From Anaerolineae bacterium (GTDB lineage: Bacteria > Chloroflexota > Anaerolineae > Promineifilales > Promineifilaceae), in NCBI GenBank assembly GCA_023382655.1, contig JAHDWK010000042.1, positions 1 through 46,226 of the forward strand: a stretch of 46,226 bases of DNA, read 5' to 3'. The position numbers and the translations under genes are program-made. The notes below the pieces were generated by a model, which was not told where the DNA came from, searched no databases, and saw only the letters and a list, made by a program, of their open reading frames with translations. Shown one piece after another: positions 24,459-32,894 of the stretch (position 1 is its first letter; each line of letters opens with the position of its first letter).

Positions 24459-27161
24459 CTACGAGGAAGACCCACCTGCCGAGCGCAGGAAATCGGTGGT
24501 ACTGCCAAAGAAACCCACTGAGCGGCCTTTGTTTTTCTCAATGTCGGCCAACATCAACGCCACTGTCTCAACCATCTGAGTTTTGCCCATTTTGCTGTAT
24601 AGTTGGTGCGCCAGACGGGCATGTGGTTCAGCCTTGTCCCACCGTTCCTGCTCTATCAAGACCTTGGCCAGCTTGTAACTGGCAGCGGCCACACTGTTAC
24701 TGCGTTTCGTTTTCTTGGCGGTGGCTACCGCTTTTTCCAGATGGCCAGTAGCTGATCGTTTATTGCCCATATCCTGGTGAATCAGCCCCAGATTACTCAA
24801 GGTAGCTGCTTCTCCTACCTCGTAGTTTTGTGCTTTAGCCAGGTCCAGCGCTTCCTTCAGCCGTGCCAGCGCCAGTTTAGAATCATTTGTTTCATGGAGG
24901 ACTGAAGCAATCTGATTGAGCATTTCCACTTCCTGCGGCAAGTCGTGGTTAAGGCGGGCCAGTTCCAGTGCTTTTTCATACAGTTCCAACGCCGCTTTCC
25001 ATTGGGCCGATTTACGGTACAGTGAGGCGAGTTGGGCATAGTGTCGGGCCAGTTCACGGCCGTCATTCCGCTTCTCTAGCATATAAAGGGTCAATGCCAG
25101 GTATTCAATGGCCCGACCCCAATCCCCCCAGGCTTCATACGCCCGGCTTAACTCAATAAGCGAGGCTTCTTCCTGTTGTTGATTACCCATTTCCTGAGCC
25201 AGACGCAGCGCCTGCCGCTGCAAACGCGCCGCCTCAAAATACTCGCCGCGCTCTTTCAGGACAATACCCAGTTTGTAGCGGGCTTCCATTTCCCGATTCT
25301 GGTCGCCCATTTCCAGAGCGGTCTCCAATGCCAGCAGCAGATATTCCCCTGCTTCCGGCACGTTATTCTGTTTCAAATACAGGTTGCCCAGCCGCATCAG
25401 ATTGCGGAAAAGGGTGTTAAGGTCTTTGCTTTCCTGAGAGATGGTGAGGGCGTGTTGATAAAACTCCAGGGCGCGATCAGGATTACCCATTTCTTCGTAC
25501 AGGGTGCCCAGGTTGCCCCAGGCTTCTCCTTCACCCACCCGGTCGCCTATTTGCCGGGCAATTTCCAGAGTTTGTTTGAAGAGGGTAACGGCTTCTTTGG
25601 ACTCGCCCCGGCTGAGATAAAACTTGCCCATGCTGTTGAGAATGCGTTCCACACGGGCACGGTCGCCAATATCGCGGGCGATAGCCAACGATTGTCTGTA
25701 ATAGGCGACGGCTTTTTCGGCGTTGCCTACCTGCCGGTAAGATTCACCCAGACTGTGCAAGGCGGCGGCTTCTTTGAAGCGGTCGGCCAGTTCATGGGCG
25801 ATGTGCAGTTCACGTTCGTGGTAGCGAATGGATTTTTCCGGTTCACGGGACTGGCGGTAAGCGCGGCCCAGATTGCCCAGAGCCAGCCCTTCTTGTGTCC
25901 GATCCCGCAGTTGGTGAGCGATGGTCAGGTGTTCTTCGTGAAATTCAATGGCCCGGTCTATATAACCGAGGGCCGTGTAAACGCGCCCCAGGTTACCCAG
26001 GCCAGTGCCTTCAACTTCACGTGACCCCTCGCGGCGGGCGATATTGACGACTTGTTCAAAGTACATGACCGCCACATCTAACTTGCCGATGTCCAGGTAA
26101 GAAAGGCCCATGGTGTTGTAGGAGTTGGCGGCGCGTAGCCGTTCTTCGCGGCTGTCTTCCTGGTCAATTCGTTCTTCGGGCGCCGGTTTGCCAAAGAGAA
26201 TGGTGTACATGCCCAAAAGGGCGCTTTCTACTTCTTTCCAACTGGGGTAACGTTCGAGGGGTTTGACGGCCAGGCATTTACGCAGGAAGAGAGAAATGTC
26301 GCGGGGGAGTGAACTGTCTACCGGTTTGATGTGACCTTTGAGGTGGATTTCTTTGAGTTCTTCGCGCTCTTTGCCCTCGGCGGCAAAACGACCGGTGACC
26401 ATTTCATAGAAGATACAGCCCAGGGCGTAGATATCGGCGCGGGCGTCCAGTTTTAGCTGGAGCCATTGTTCCGGGGCCATATAGAGAGGTGTGCCGGCTG
26501 CGCCCTGAGTGAGTTGGGTGCGGTTGAACAGTTCAGGTAAATCATCCAGAGTGGCGGCGGCGCCCGCTTTACCGAGGCTGGTGAGGGTACTGGCCAGACC
26601 GAAGTCGGTGACACGCGCCTGCCCGTTGACGCCGATGAGGATGTTTTCTGGTTTGAGATCGCGGTGGACGAGGCCGGGTAGTTTTTTGGTGGCATATTTC
26701 ATGCCGCGGGCGATGTGGAGAGCGAACAGAATGGCTTGTTCCAGAGGGAGGGGTTTGCCTTTGCGCAGCCAGGAGCGCAGGGAGGGGGTGCGTTTGCCTT
26801 CAGGCTGCTGCACCCATTCGAGGACGAGGTAGACTTCACGGCCGTCGCCAATCCGCTCTACCCGATATGCCTGGACAATGTTGGGGTGTTTGCCCATCTC
26901 CACCCACATGGTTCCTTCGCGCAGGAACATATCGCGGGCAGGGCGGGAGGAGATGTACTCAGGCTTAAAGGTTTTCAGGGCGACCAGATCGTGCGTGATG
27001 CGGTCATTGCACAGATAGACAATGCCCATGCCACCCACCAGCCGATTAACCACCTGATACCGGTTGGCAATGAGGGCGGGGGCGCCGGGCTTTTCCGGTG
27101 GCAATTCTGGATTAATTGAGGGTTTATTGGTAGGCGCTGCCGCTTGTTCGGTCATGGGCAT
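24459..27161 (-). CDS. Serine/threonine protein kinase with C-terminal TPR array
   Basis: About 900 residues from the ATG at 27161. An in-frame start at 27209 is less likely, and no Shine-Dalgarno is seen for either. The N-terminal Hanks kinase domain (about 31-315) has a glycine loop GGMGIVY one residue short of the common GxGGMGxVY. It also has VALKTFK (Lys), HRDLKPEN (catalytic Asp), TDFGLAST and APEQW. A long run of about 12-14 TPR units follows, rich in YREALERARRIGDRxxEGxALGNLG-type phrases. No membrane segment is evident. It probably phosphorylates partner proteins held by the TPR array. It separates the two converging his operons and may be unrelated to them. The octamer ACGGCCGT is rare in it. 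Confidence 0.9.
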   Translation of the reverse strand: MPMTEQAAAPTNKPSINPELPPEKPGAPALIANRYQVVNRLVGGMGIVYLCNDRITHDLVALKTFKPEYISSRPARDMFLREGTMWVEMGKHPNIVQAYRVERIGDGREVYLVLEWVQQPEGKRTPSLRSWLRKGKPLPLEQAILFALHIARGMKYATKKLPGLVHRDLKPENILIGVNGQARVTDFGLASTLTSLGKAGAAATLDDLPELFNRTQLTQGAAGTPLYMAPEQWLQLKLDARADIYALGCIFYEMVTGRFAAEGKEREELKEIHLKGHIKPVDSSLPRDISLFLRKCLAVKPLERYPSWKEVESALLGMYTILFGKPAPEERIDQEDSREERLRAANSYNTMGLSYLDIGKLDVAVMYFEQVVNIARREGSREVEGTGLGNLGRVYTALGYIDRAIEFHEEHLTIAHQLRDRTQEGLALGNLGRAYRQSREPEKSIRYHERELHIAHELADRFKEAAALHSLGESYRQVGNAEKAVAYYRQSLAIARDIGDRARVERILNSMGKFYLSRGESKEAVTLFKQTLEIARQIGDRVGEGEAWGNLGTLYEEMGNPDRALEFYQHALTISQESKDLNTLFRNLMRLGNLYLKQNNVPEAGEYLLLALETALEMGDQNREMEARYKLGIVLKERGEYFEAARLQRQALRLAQEMGNQQQEEASLIELSRAYEAWGDWGRAIEYLALTLYMLEKRNDGRELARHYAQLASLYRKSAQWKAALELYEKALELARLNHDLPQEVEMLNQIASVLHETNDSKLALARLKEALDLAKAQNYEVGEAATLSNLGLIHQDMGNKRSATGHLEKAVATAKKTKRSNSVAAASYKLAKVLIEQERWDKAEPHARLAHQLYSKMGKTQMVETVALMLADIEKNKGRSVGFFGSTTDFLRSAGGSSS

Positions 27162-27249
27162 GTGGTTGTGGATCAGGTAGCCAATACAAAGCCGATGGGG
27201 TGGCTGCACTCATTAGTGTCATAAGTATACCCGGTTTGGCAAGTGGTGT

Positions 27250-27286
27250 AAAAAACCCGGCAGGTCTAGGAAGACCTGTCAGGTTT
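27250..27286 (-). terminator. Intrinsic terminator of the leftward his operon
   Basis: On the minus strand AACCTGACAGGTCT pairs with AGACCTGCCGGGTT around TCCT, followed by TTTTTT. The hisH stop TGA (27281-27279) lies inside the left arm, so the stem overlaps the last codon. It ends the hisG-to-hisH transcription unit. Confidence 0.85.
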
Positions 27287-27914
27287 GCACGAAGTTTCGT
27301 AATATGCGCAAACCTACGCTCTGGCTTTTCTCCGGGTGAAATTGTAGACCGTAGATATTATCTTGGGCGACAACTGAGGCGAAGGGGAAGCCATAATCAG
27401 TCCAGGCAAGCACGGCCGTTGCCGCCGCCGGATCACAATAATAGGAATGCACAAAATAGGCGTAATCCCCACGTTTTACGCCCGCCAGCAGGGGGTGTTC
27501 CCAGGCCGGTTCTAGCTGGTTCCAGCCCATGTGGGGGACTTTCAAATTAGGAATTAGGAAGGATGAATTATGAAGGGGGAAGCGGGTGACACGGCCGTGT
27601 ATAAGGTGGAGGCCCTGGTGGATGCCCATTTCGTCGGATTCGTCGAACATGAGCTGCATCCCCACACAGATGCCCAGGAAGGGGACGCCGCGCTGCACGG
27701 CTTCGTGGATGGCGGCGGGCAGATGACGCTGGCGCAGCCCGGCCATGCCGGAGCCAAACGCCCCCACACCGGGCAGCACCAGCTTGTCCGCTTTGCGCAC
27801 CACATCTGGGTCTTCCGTTAATACAATTTCCGCGCCAATATGCTCAAATGCTTTCTGCGCCGAGCGAATGTTGCTCGCGCCGTAATCTATCATGGTTATT
27901 GTAGTGTTCAGCAT
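27279..27914 (-). CDS. hisH: Imidazole glycerol phosphate synthase glutaminase subunit HisH, with repeat insertion
   Basis: 211 residues from the ATG at 27914. A longer frame from 27953 overlaps the previous gene. MIDYGASNIRS, LPGVGAFGSGMAGLR, GICVGMQLMFDESDE (nucleophile Cys) and LQFHPEKSQ (His-Glu) give a complete class I glutaminase triad. Between GRVTRF and LKVPHMGWNQ an extra PLHNSSFLIPN is encoded by a gene-gap repeat (27544-27580). The same FLIP word is inserted in its partner HisF. It releases ammonia from glutamine and channels it to HisF. Confidence 0.95.
   Translation of the reverse strand: MLNTTITMIDYGASNIRSAQKAFEHIGAEIVLTEDPDVVRKADKLVLPGVGAFGSGMAGLRQRHLPAAIHEAVQRGVPFLGICVGMQLMFDESDEMGIHQGLHLIHGRVTRFPLHNSSFLIPNLKVPHMGWNQLEPAWEHPLLAGVKRGDYAYFVHSYYCDPAAATAVLAWTDYGFPFASVVAQDNIYGLQFHPEKSQSVGLRILRNFVQT
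27544..27580. repeat. In-frame AATTAGGAATTAGGAAGG repeat within hisH
   Basis: This is the AT-rich word family of 11692 and 22542, in frame with hisH. On the coding strand it reads TTCCTAATTCCTAAT, which gives FLIPN, the same peptide frame as in hisF. Confidence 0.82.
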
Positions 27915-27939
27915 TATCTTACTTGTCCAGATATTTGAT

Positions 27940-28677
27940 TTAAGAGACAACATAATAGCTATTCTTCACTATCATAAAAGCGTAAATACCCAAAATCGCA
28001 CCTGCAATCATCCCAACCACTATCCAATTAAGCTCAGAACTCATCGCGCCCGGCCAGGTGTAGTCGTATTTCCAATACTGGATTTGATTATTTTCAAGCA
28101 GAACGTAGCACCTGATGGATTGGCCTATATCGGTAGAAAGGATTATTCCCACCGTATCGAGAATTGATTGGTCATCAAGGCGAAAATACTCCTGGAAATA
28201 ATCGCTGGAGGTACAGTCGCGTGTATGGTAGGGCTGGGGTAAGGGTTCGTTCCCAGGCTCCAATTGGTGAGTTTTGACAAAACGGGTCTCCCCTTGTGAG
28301 GACCAAATCATCAAGTCTCCTTGTTCATTAATTGCCATACTGTGAAATTGCTGGTCGTCAGGTAGTGGCAATATTTCACGCGCCTCATCCTGCGTTACCA
28401 GATACAGAATATTTTCTGTGGTGATAGCGAATACTTTGAGTTCATCCGCTGCTGGTTCTTGAATACCAGGCATAATATATTCTGTTGAAACCAATTGTTT
28501 GTAAGTCAGGTCGCCAACATGTAGTTCGTATCTTTGCCAGGCTGGAGAAATCCCGTGGGACATCCTATATTGAGCAATATGATGGCCAATCGCTCCACCC
28601 AACACCGTTGCCGGGAGAACAATGCCCATAAACAGAATCGCTTTCGCCCATATAGTGGAAAACCTTTTGCCGCTCAT
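27940..28677 (-). CDS. Membrane protein of unknown function
   Basis: 245 residues from the ATG at 28677, which has GGAGGG 8 nt upstream. A start at 28716 is less likely. One hydrophobic segment lies near the N-terminus (about 12-33, AILFMGIVLPATVLGGAIG). A second is close to the C-terminus (WIVVGMIAGAILGIYAFMIV). The central 170 residues would be extracytoplasmic and strand-rich, with no recognised motif. It is AT-rich, lacks ACGGCCGT and lies between hisB and hisH. It may be a later insertion into the operon, and I cannot assign a function. Confidence 0.7.
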   Translation of the reverse strand: MSGKRFSTIWAKAILFMGIVLPATVLGGAIGHHIAQYRMSHGISPAWQRYELHVGDLTYKQLVSTEYIMPGIQEPAADELKVFAITTENILYLVTQDEAREILPLPDDQQFHSMAINEQGDLMIWSSQGETRFVKTHQLEPGNEPLPQPYHTRDCTSSDYFQEYFRLDDQSILDTVGIILSTDIGQSIRCYVLLENNQIQYWKYDYTWPGAMSSELNWIVVGMIAGAILGIYAFMIVKNSYYVVS

Positions 28678-28743
28678 GATCAATACCCTCCATGACGGAT
28701 TTTCAAACAACCTCATGTACCAATAACACCATGTTGCCGGCGT

Positions 28744-29331
28744 TTAGGACAGAGTACCTTTGGTTGAAGCGATGTTTGTACGGCGGGGGTCAAGGTCTAC
28801 GGCCGTCCTTAATGCCCGCGCCAATGCTTTGAAGAGGGCTTCGGCTTTGTGGTGGTCGTTACGGCCGTCTACCCTGGCGTGCAGCGTGATCCGGCTATGG
28901 ACGGCAAAGGTCTCGAAGAAATGCTCCACGAGGTCGGTGGGGAATTGGCCGATGGTAGGGGTGGCCCAGGTGGCGTGGAAGATCGTGTACGGCCGTCCGC
29001 TGATGTCCAGGGCCACAAAACCTAACGCCTCATCCATGGGCACATAGGCATGGCCCACCCGGTTGATCCCTTTGCGGTCGCCCAATGCCTGGTCAAACGC
29101 CTTGCCCAGCACAATGGCCGTGTCCTCGATGGTGTGGTGGCTGTCAATGTGCAGGTCGCCGGTCGCTTTGACGGTGAGATCAAAGAGGCCATGAACGGCT
29201 ACGGCCGTGAGCATATGGTCCAAAAACCCGATAGCCGTGCTGATTTCATGTTGTCCCGAACCGTCTAAATTAATCTCAATTTCAATTTTCGTTTCCGATG
29301 TTTCGCGTTTAACTTTGGCAGTTCTTGTCAT
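28744..29331 (-). CDS. hisB: Imidazoleglycerol-phosphate dehydratase HisB
   Basis: 195 residues, the single-domain form without the phosphatase half. FLDHMLTAVAVHGLFDL, DSHHTIEDTAIVLG and DHHKAEALFKALARAL are the metal-binding His motifs of the family. It dehydrates imidazole glycerol phosphate to imidazole acetol phosphate, the sixth step, using manganese. The separate phosphatase is therefore expected elsewhere; see the HAD protein at 20100. It lies 12 nt after the upstream hypothetical gene in transcription order. Confidence 0.96.
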   Translation of the reverse strand: MTRTAKVKRETSETKIEIEINLDGSGQHEISTAIGFLDHMLTAVAVHGLFDLTVKATGDLHIDSHHTIEDTAIVLGKAFDQALGDRKGINRVGHAYVPMDEALGFVALDISGRPYTIFHATWATPTIGQFPTDLVEHFFETFAVHSRITLHARVDGRNDHHKAEALFKALARALRTAVDLDPRRTNIASTKGTLS

Positions 29332-29343
29332 TGTTGTCCCAGT

Positions 29344-29778
29344 TTAGCCAAGATATTGTTCTAAATAGTTCAGGGCATCATCTAGAGAATCATAGAAAAG
29401 CTTGTTCTCGGTGACGTCCTTTTTTGTATCTAATCCAAGTATTAAGGTGGAGAGAGCTTTTCTATTTTTGGGGCCAACTACTATCGCCAAATATTCATCT
29501 TCCGGTGCGCTAAAAACTTCCTCCATCCTATCACCCCAACTATACTCAAGATCATGAAGATCAATGATAACGGCTTTAGGATTCCAAAGCTCAATGGCAG
29601 TTTTGAGCAACCCCCACATATAAGAAGCATCTGGATTTCCGGCGGAACCATGCCGGTATTTGCCTGAGAATGAAGCAATTAAAACGGACTGAAAAGTACT
29701 TCGGGTTGATCTTTTTATTTGAAAAGCGTAATGAATTGTTGGACATTCAGATTCAAAAGAAACAGATTTGAAATTCAA
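29344..29778 (-). CDS. Hypothetical protein, 144 residues
   Basis: The start is a TTG at 29778 with AAGGAG 8 nt upstream. The sequence AVIIDLHDLEYSWGDRMEEV followed by LAIVVGPKNRKALSTLIL has the alternating strand/helix look of a STAS-like or small Rossmann-like domain, but I recognise no family. There is no signal peptide or membrane segment. The gene is AT-rich, lacks ACGGCCGT and lies between hisC and hisB with 13- and 12-nt gaps, so it is co-transcribed with them. Confidence 0.68.
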   Translation of the reverse strand: MNFKSVSFESECPTIHYAFQIKRSTRSTFQSVLIASFSGKYRHGSAGNPDASYMWGLLKTAIELWNPKAVIIDLHDLEYSWGDRMEEVFSAPEDEYLAIVVGPKNRKALSTLILGLDTKKDVTENKLFYDSLDDALNYLEQYLG

Positions 29779-29791
29779 AATATTACTCCTT

Positions 29792-30916
29792 TCACAGCGC
29801 GGATAATGCTTTTAGCAATCGGTCAGTATCTCGTTGGCGGCCGGCGCTGATGCGGATACAGTTGTCCAGCCCCGGTTTATTAAAGTAGCGAACGAGGATG
29901 CCTTCTTGCTCCAGATCGAGTTTAAGCTGGTGAGCAGAACGGCCGTTCACCTTACACAAAATAAAATTCGCCATACTCGGATATGGTTCCAGGTAGCCAA
30001 TCTCTTGCAAGGCGGTGCTCATCCGGTTGCGTTCGGCTACCAGCAGACGCACCTTTTCCTGCATCCAGGCCGGGTCGCTCAGGGCGGCCAGTGCCGCGAT
30101 GCTGGCAGCCACGTTCACATTATACGGCTGTTTGATTTTCCACAAATGGGGCAGCAGCCATTTGGGGAACGCGCCATAACCCACCCGCAGCCCGGCCAAT
30201 CCTGCCAGCTTGCTGAATGTGCGCAGCACGACCAGATTGTCGTATTCCAGCGTCCAGTGGATGTGGCTGTGGTAGCCCTCCGCTGCGGAGGCATCCACCT
30301 CGGCAAAGTCGGCGTAGGCTTCGTCCAGCAGCACCAGCACGGGCAGCGCCAGCAGGCGGCGCAGCGCCTCGTCATCAATGACGCTGCCGTCGGGGTTATT
30401 GGGCGAGCAGAGGATGAGGAGTTTGGCGCGGTGTTGGGTCACGGCCGTTTCAATGCCGGCCACATCCAACGAAAAATCATCGTTGCGAGGCACCGACACA
30501 TATTCCCCTGCATTCACATCTGTTGAAAATGGATACATGCCAAACGAGGGCGGGCAATCAATCACCACGTCACCGGGCGAGAGAACGGCGCGCAGCACCA
30601 CATCAATCAACTCATCCGCCCCCGCCCCCGCCATGAGCCGCTCTTTGGGCACACCCACGTAATAGCTTAACGCTTCCCGCAGTTCATTGGCTTCCGGGTC
30701 AGGGTAAATGTGGAAAAATTTACCGGCAGCCAGCGCCGCTAACACCTGTGGCGACGGGCCATAGGGGTTCTCGTTGGCGTCCAGTTTGACGATTTCGTCT
30801 GGCGTCCGCCCCAACCGTGCCGACAACACCTCAAAAGGCACAATCGGCGTGTACGGTTTCATGGCAATGATGTCAGGTCGAATAAAGCCGTTTGGCAGTT
30901 CATCCTCTTTCTTCAT
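29792..30916 (-). CDS. hisC: Histidinol-phosphate aminotransferase HisC
   Basis: 374 residues, normal length. LDANENPYGPSP, GAGADELIDVVLRA, CSPNNPDG, LDEAYADFAEV and FSKLAGLAGLRVGYG (Lys that binds PLP) are all present, with the late ISAGRQRDTDRLLKAL. It transaminates imidazole acetol phosphate to histidinol phosphate using glutamate. The ATG at 30916 has AAGG 6 nt upstream. The upstream gap (30917-30952) holds a repeat word. Confidence 0.95.
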   Translation of the reverse strand: MKKEDELPNGFIRPDIIAMKPYTPIVPFEVLSARLGRTPDEIVKLDANENPYGPSPQVLAALAAGKFFHIYPDPEANELREALSYYVGVPKERLMAGAGADELIDVVLRAVLSPGDVVIDCPPSFGMYPFSTDVNAGEYVSVPRNDDFSLDVAGIETAVTQHRAKLLILCSPNNPDGSVIDDEALRRLLALPVLVLLDEAYADFAEVDASAAEGYHSHIHWTLEYDNLVVLRTFSKLAGLAGLRVGYGAFPKWLLPHLWKIKQPYNVNVAASIAALAALSDPAWMQEKVRLLVAERNRMSTALQEIGYLEPYPSMANFILCKVNGRSAHQLKLDLEQEGILVRYFNKPGLDNCIRISAGRQRDTDRLLKALSAL

Positions 30917-30950
30917 CTTTACCTTCTTTGCGTTCTCTGCGCCCTTTGCG
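30917..30950. repeat. TTTGCGTTCTCTGCGCCCTTTGCGG word
   Basis: Related units TTTGCG, TCTGCG and TTTGCGG are set in tandem between GNAT and hisC. A similar word with a hairpin lies at 20801-20873. Confidence 0.5.
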
Positions 30951-30952
30951 GT

Positions 30953-31429
30953 TTACAATTTTTTCCACATGTGGCGGCTGAGGGTGGTGAAGCCTTCTTT
31001 TTCGTAGAAGGCAATGGCGCGTTGGTTGAAGTTGTAGACGTTCAGCCGGAGTTGGGATAGACTGCGTTCTCTGGCAAAGGCTACGGCCGTGTCCATCAAC
31101 CGTTGCGCCACTCCCTGCCCCTGAAAATCGGCGGCGACAATGAGCGTAGAGATGTGCAGATAGTGTTGGCTGTATTTGATCGGATGCTCCTCGCTCCTGA
31201 TCTTCAGCAAAATCATGCCCACCAGCCGCCCATTTACCTCGGCCACAAAAACGCGCATGGTGTCATCGGTCAGCCGGTCAGCCAGAAAGGTAGACGGCCG
31301 TGCAATCTCCTCGTGGCTGCGAAACAAATCCGGCAGCGCTTCAGAATGCAGCGTATCAATCTCCGCATACAACAATACCAACCCCGCCTCATCCGCTAGC
31401 GTCGCCTCACGAATCACTATCTCCATCAT
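30953..31429 (-). CDS. GNAT-family N-acetyltransferase
   Basis: 158 residues with the GNAT pattern: VIREATLADEAGLV (beta-1), LVGMILLKI, LHISTLIVAADFQGQGVAQRLM (motif A, acetyl-CoA loop Q-G-x-G-x-A) and LNVYNFNQRAIAFYEKEGF (motif B). It acetylates an amine whose identity cannot be read. It lies between hisD and hisC. The GGGAG of the upstream repeat (31433-31501) provides its Shine-Dalgarno, just before two consecutive ATG codons (31429 and 31426). Confidence 0.88.
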   Translation of the reverse strand: MMEIVIREATLADEAGLVLLYAEIDTLHSEALPDLFRSHEEIARPSTFLADRLTDDTMRVFVAEVNGRLVGMILLKIRSEEHPIKYSQHYLHISTLIVAADFQGQGVAQRLMDTAVAFARERSLSQLRLNVYNFNQRAIAFYEKEGFTTLSRHMWKKL

Positions 31430-31432
31430 TCA

Positions 31433-31501
31433 ATCTCCCAATCCTTCGACAAGCTCAGGACAAGTCTCCCAATCTCTCAATCTCCCAATCTCCCAATCTC
31501 A
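31433..31501. repeat. AATCTCCC units with CCTTCGACAAGCTCAGGACA
   Basis: Tandem AATCTCCC/AATCTCTC units with one CCTTCGACAAGCTCAGG core span the hisD-GNAT junction. They form the last codons and the stop of hisD and the Shine-Dalgarno of the GNAT gene. Confidence 0.85.
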
Positions 31502-32810
31502 TCCCTGCCGCTCTTGCATGACCATCCAACTGCTCTGCCTGGGCAATGCGGGCCGCGATGGGGCTGAGTTGGGTAGATGTGGCGTCATCCAGTTCGATGA
31601 TACTGCTAATTTTCACAAAATCGCTGACATTCAGCGGCGAAGCAAAGCGGGCGGTGCCGCCGGTGGGCATGGTGTGGCTGGGGCCGGCTACATAATCGCC
31701 CAATACCTCAAAACTGCGCTCGCCGATGAACAGGCCGCCCGCATTGGGGATTTTGTCTACCCAGGCTCGCGGGTTGGTGCTGGCAATGCAGGTATGCTCG
31801 GCCGCAAACGCAGAAGCCAGGGCGCACGCTTCGTCCATATTGGCCGTGATGATGATGCCGCTCTGGTTTGCCAACGAGACGGCGATGATGTCGCTCCGGC
31901 TCAGGTCTTCCAATTGGCGGGCGATTTCATGCTGCACGGCCGTACCCAATTCCCGTGATGGCGTCAACAATATCGCCGTCGCCAACACGTCATGTTCGGC
32001 TTGCGCCAGCATATCGGCGGCCACCCAGGCCGGGTGGGCCGTTTCGTCGGCGACCACCACCGTTTCCGTTGGCCCATATAGCCCATCAATGCCCACAATG
32101 CCGTAGACCTGCTTTTTGGCCAGGGTCACAAACAGGTTGCCCGGCCCCACAATTTTGTCCACGCGGGGAATGGACTCAGTGCCAAAGGCCAGCGCGCCAA
32201 TGGCTTGCGCGCCACCGATGGTGTAAATGGTGTCAATGCCGGCAATGTGTGCGGCGGCCAAAATGACATCGGGTACACGGCCGTCCCGCCCCGGCGGTGT
32301 GGCCGCCACCATGTCCGGCACACCCGCCACCTGCGCCGGAATCACGCCCATCAGCAGGCTGGAAGGCAGGGGGGCCGTGCCGCCGGGCACATACACGCCC
32401 ACGCGCTGAATGGGCGTGACGCGCTGCCCCAACAGACCACCCATTTCGGTCGTTGTCCAGTTGGGCAAGGGCTGGTAACTGTGGAACTGGCGAATACGGT
32501 CAGCGGCAAAACGGAGCGCGTCGGCTAAATCAGCGGGGATGCGGGACACGGCCGTTGCCAATTCCTTCTTATCCACTGCAAACCGCGCTAACTCCACCCG
32601 GTCAATCTTCGCCGTCCAGTGGCGCACGGCCGTATCCCCCTGCTGGCGAATCGAACGGAGAATGGTGGACACGGCCGTGTCCGGCGTACTCCCCTCACCA
32701 AACAAGCCATCCAGCCGCGCCTGCAAAGCGGGCGGTACCTCTGGTTCCAACGCCATCTCCCGCCGCAAAATCGTTTGTTGTGCTTTTTCCACAGAAAATG
32801 TCTTAATCAC
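31455..32810 (-). CDS. hisD: Histidinol dehydrogenase HisD with repeat-derived C-terminus
   Basis: 451 residues from the GTG at 32810 (VIKTFSVEKAQQ). GAGGG lies upstream of it. The longer frame from 32894 would translate the repeat gap and is rejected. GVYVPGGTAPLPSSLLMG, DKIVGPGNLFVTLAKK and QAEHDVLA (Gln and His zinc ligands) are all seen, with PSHTMPTGG (His). It oxidises histidinol to histidine in two NAD-dependent steps, the last of the pathway. The natural end HARAAGMRL continues into GDWEIERLGDLS, which is encoded by the GATTGGGAGATTG repeat. The stop TGA comes from the CCTGAGC of the repeat core. Confidence 0.95.
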   Translation of the reverse strand: MIKTFSVEKAQQTILRREMALEPEVPPALQARLDGLFGEGSTPDTAVSTILRSIRQQGDTAVRHWTAKIDRVELARFAVDKKELATAVSRIPADLADALRFAADRIRQFHSYQPLPNWTTTEMGGLLGQRVTPIQRVGVYVPGGTAPLPSSLLMGVIPAQVAGVPDMVAATPPGRDGRVPDVILAAAHIAGIDTIYTIGGAQAIGALAFGTESIPRVDKIVGPGNLFVTLAKKQVYGIVGIDGLYGPTETVVVADETAHPAWVAADMLAQAEHDVLATAILLTPSRELGTAVQHEIARQLEDLSRSDIIAVSLANQSGIIITANMDEACALASAFAAEHTCIASTNPRAWVDKIPNAGGLFIGERSFEVLGDYVAGPSHTMPTGGTARFASPLNVSDFVKISSIIELDDATSTQLSPIAARIAQAEQLDGHARAAGMRLGDWEIERLGDLS

Positions 32811-32894
32811 CTGACCCTCGTAAAGTGCGTTTTTGTGTCTTTGTGATTTTGTGTTCAGGTACTCAAACACGAAAACACACAAGTACCAGAACAC
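32811..32894. repeat. Repeat-filled gap between hisG and hisD
   Basis: GTGTCTTTGTGATTTTGTGT on one side and AACACGAAAACACAC on the other form an imperfect hairpin. CACAAGTACCAGAACACC continues the word pattern. It separates hisG from the hisD GTG start. Confidence 0.6.

Noticed and set aside
32811..32894. N-terminal extension of HisD
   Set aside because: It lies in a repeat-filled gap. The GTG at 32810 starts the family-typical sequence and has a Shine-Dalgarno.
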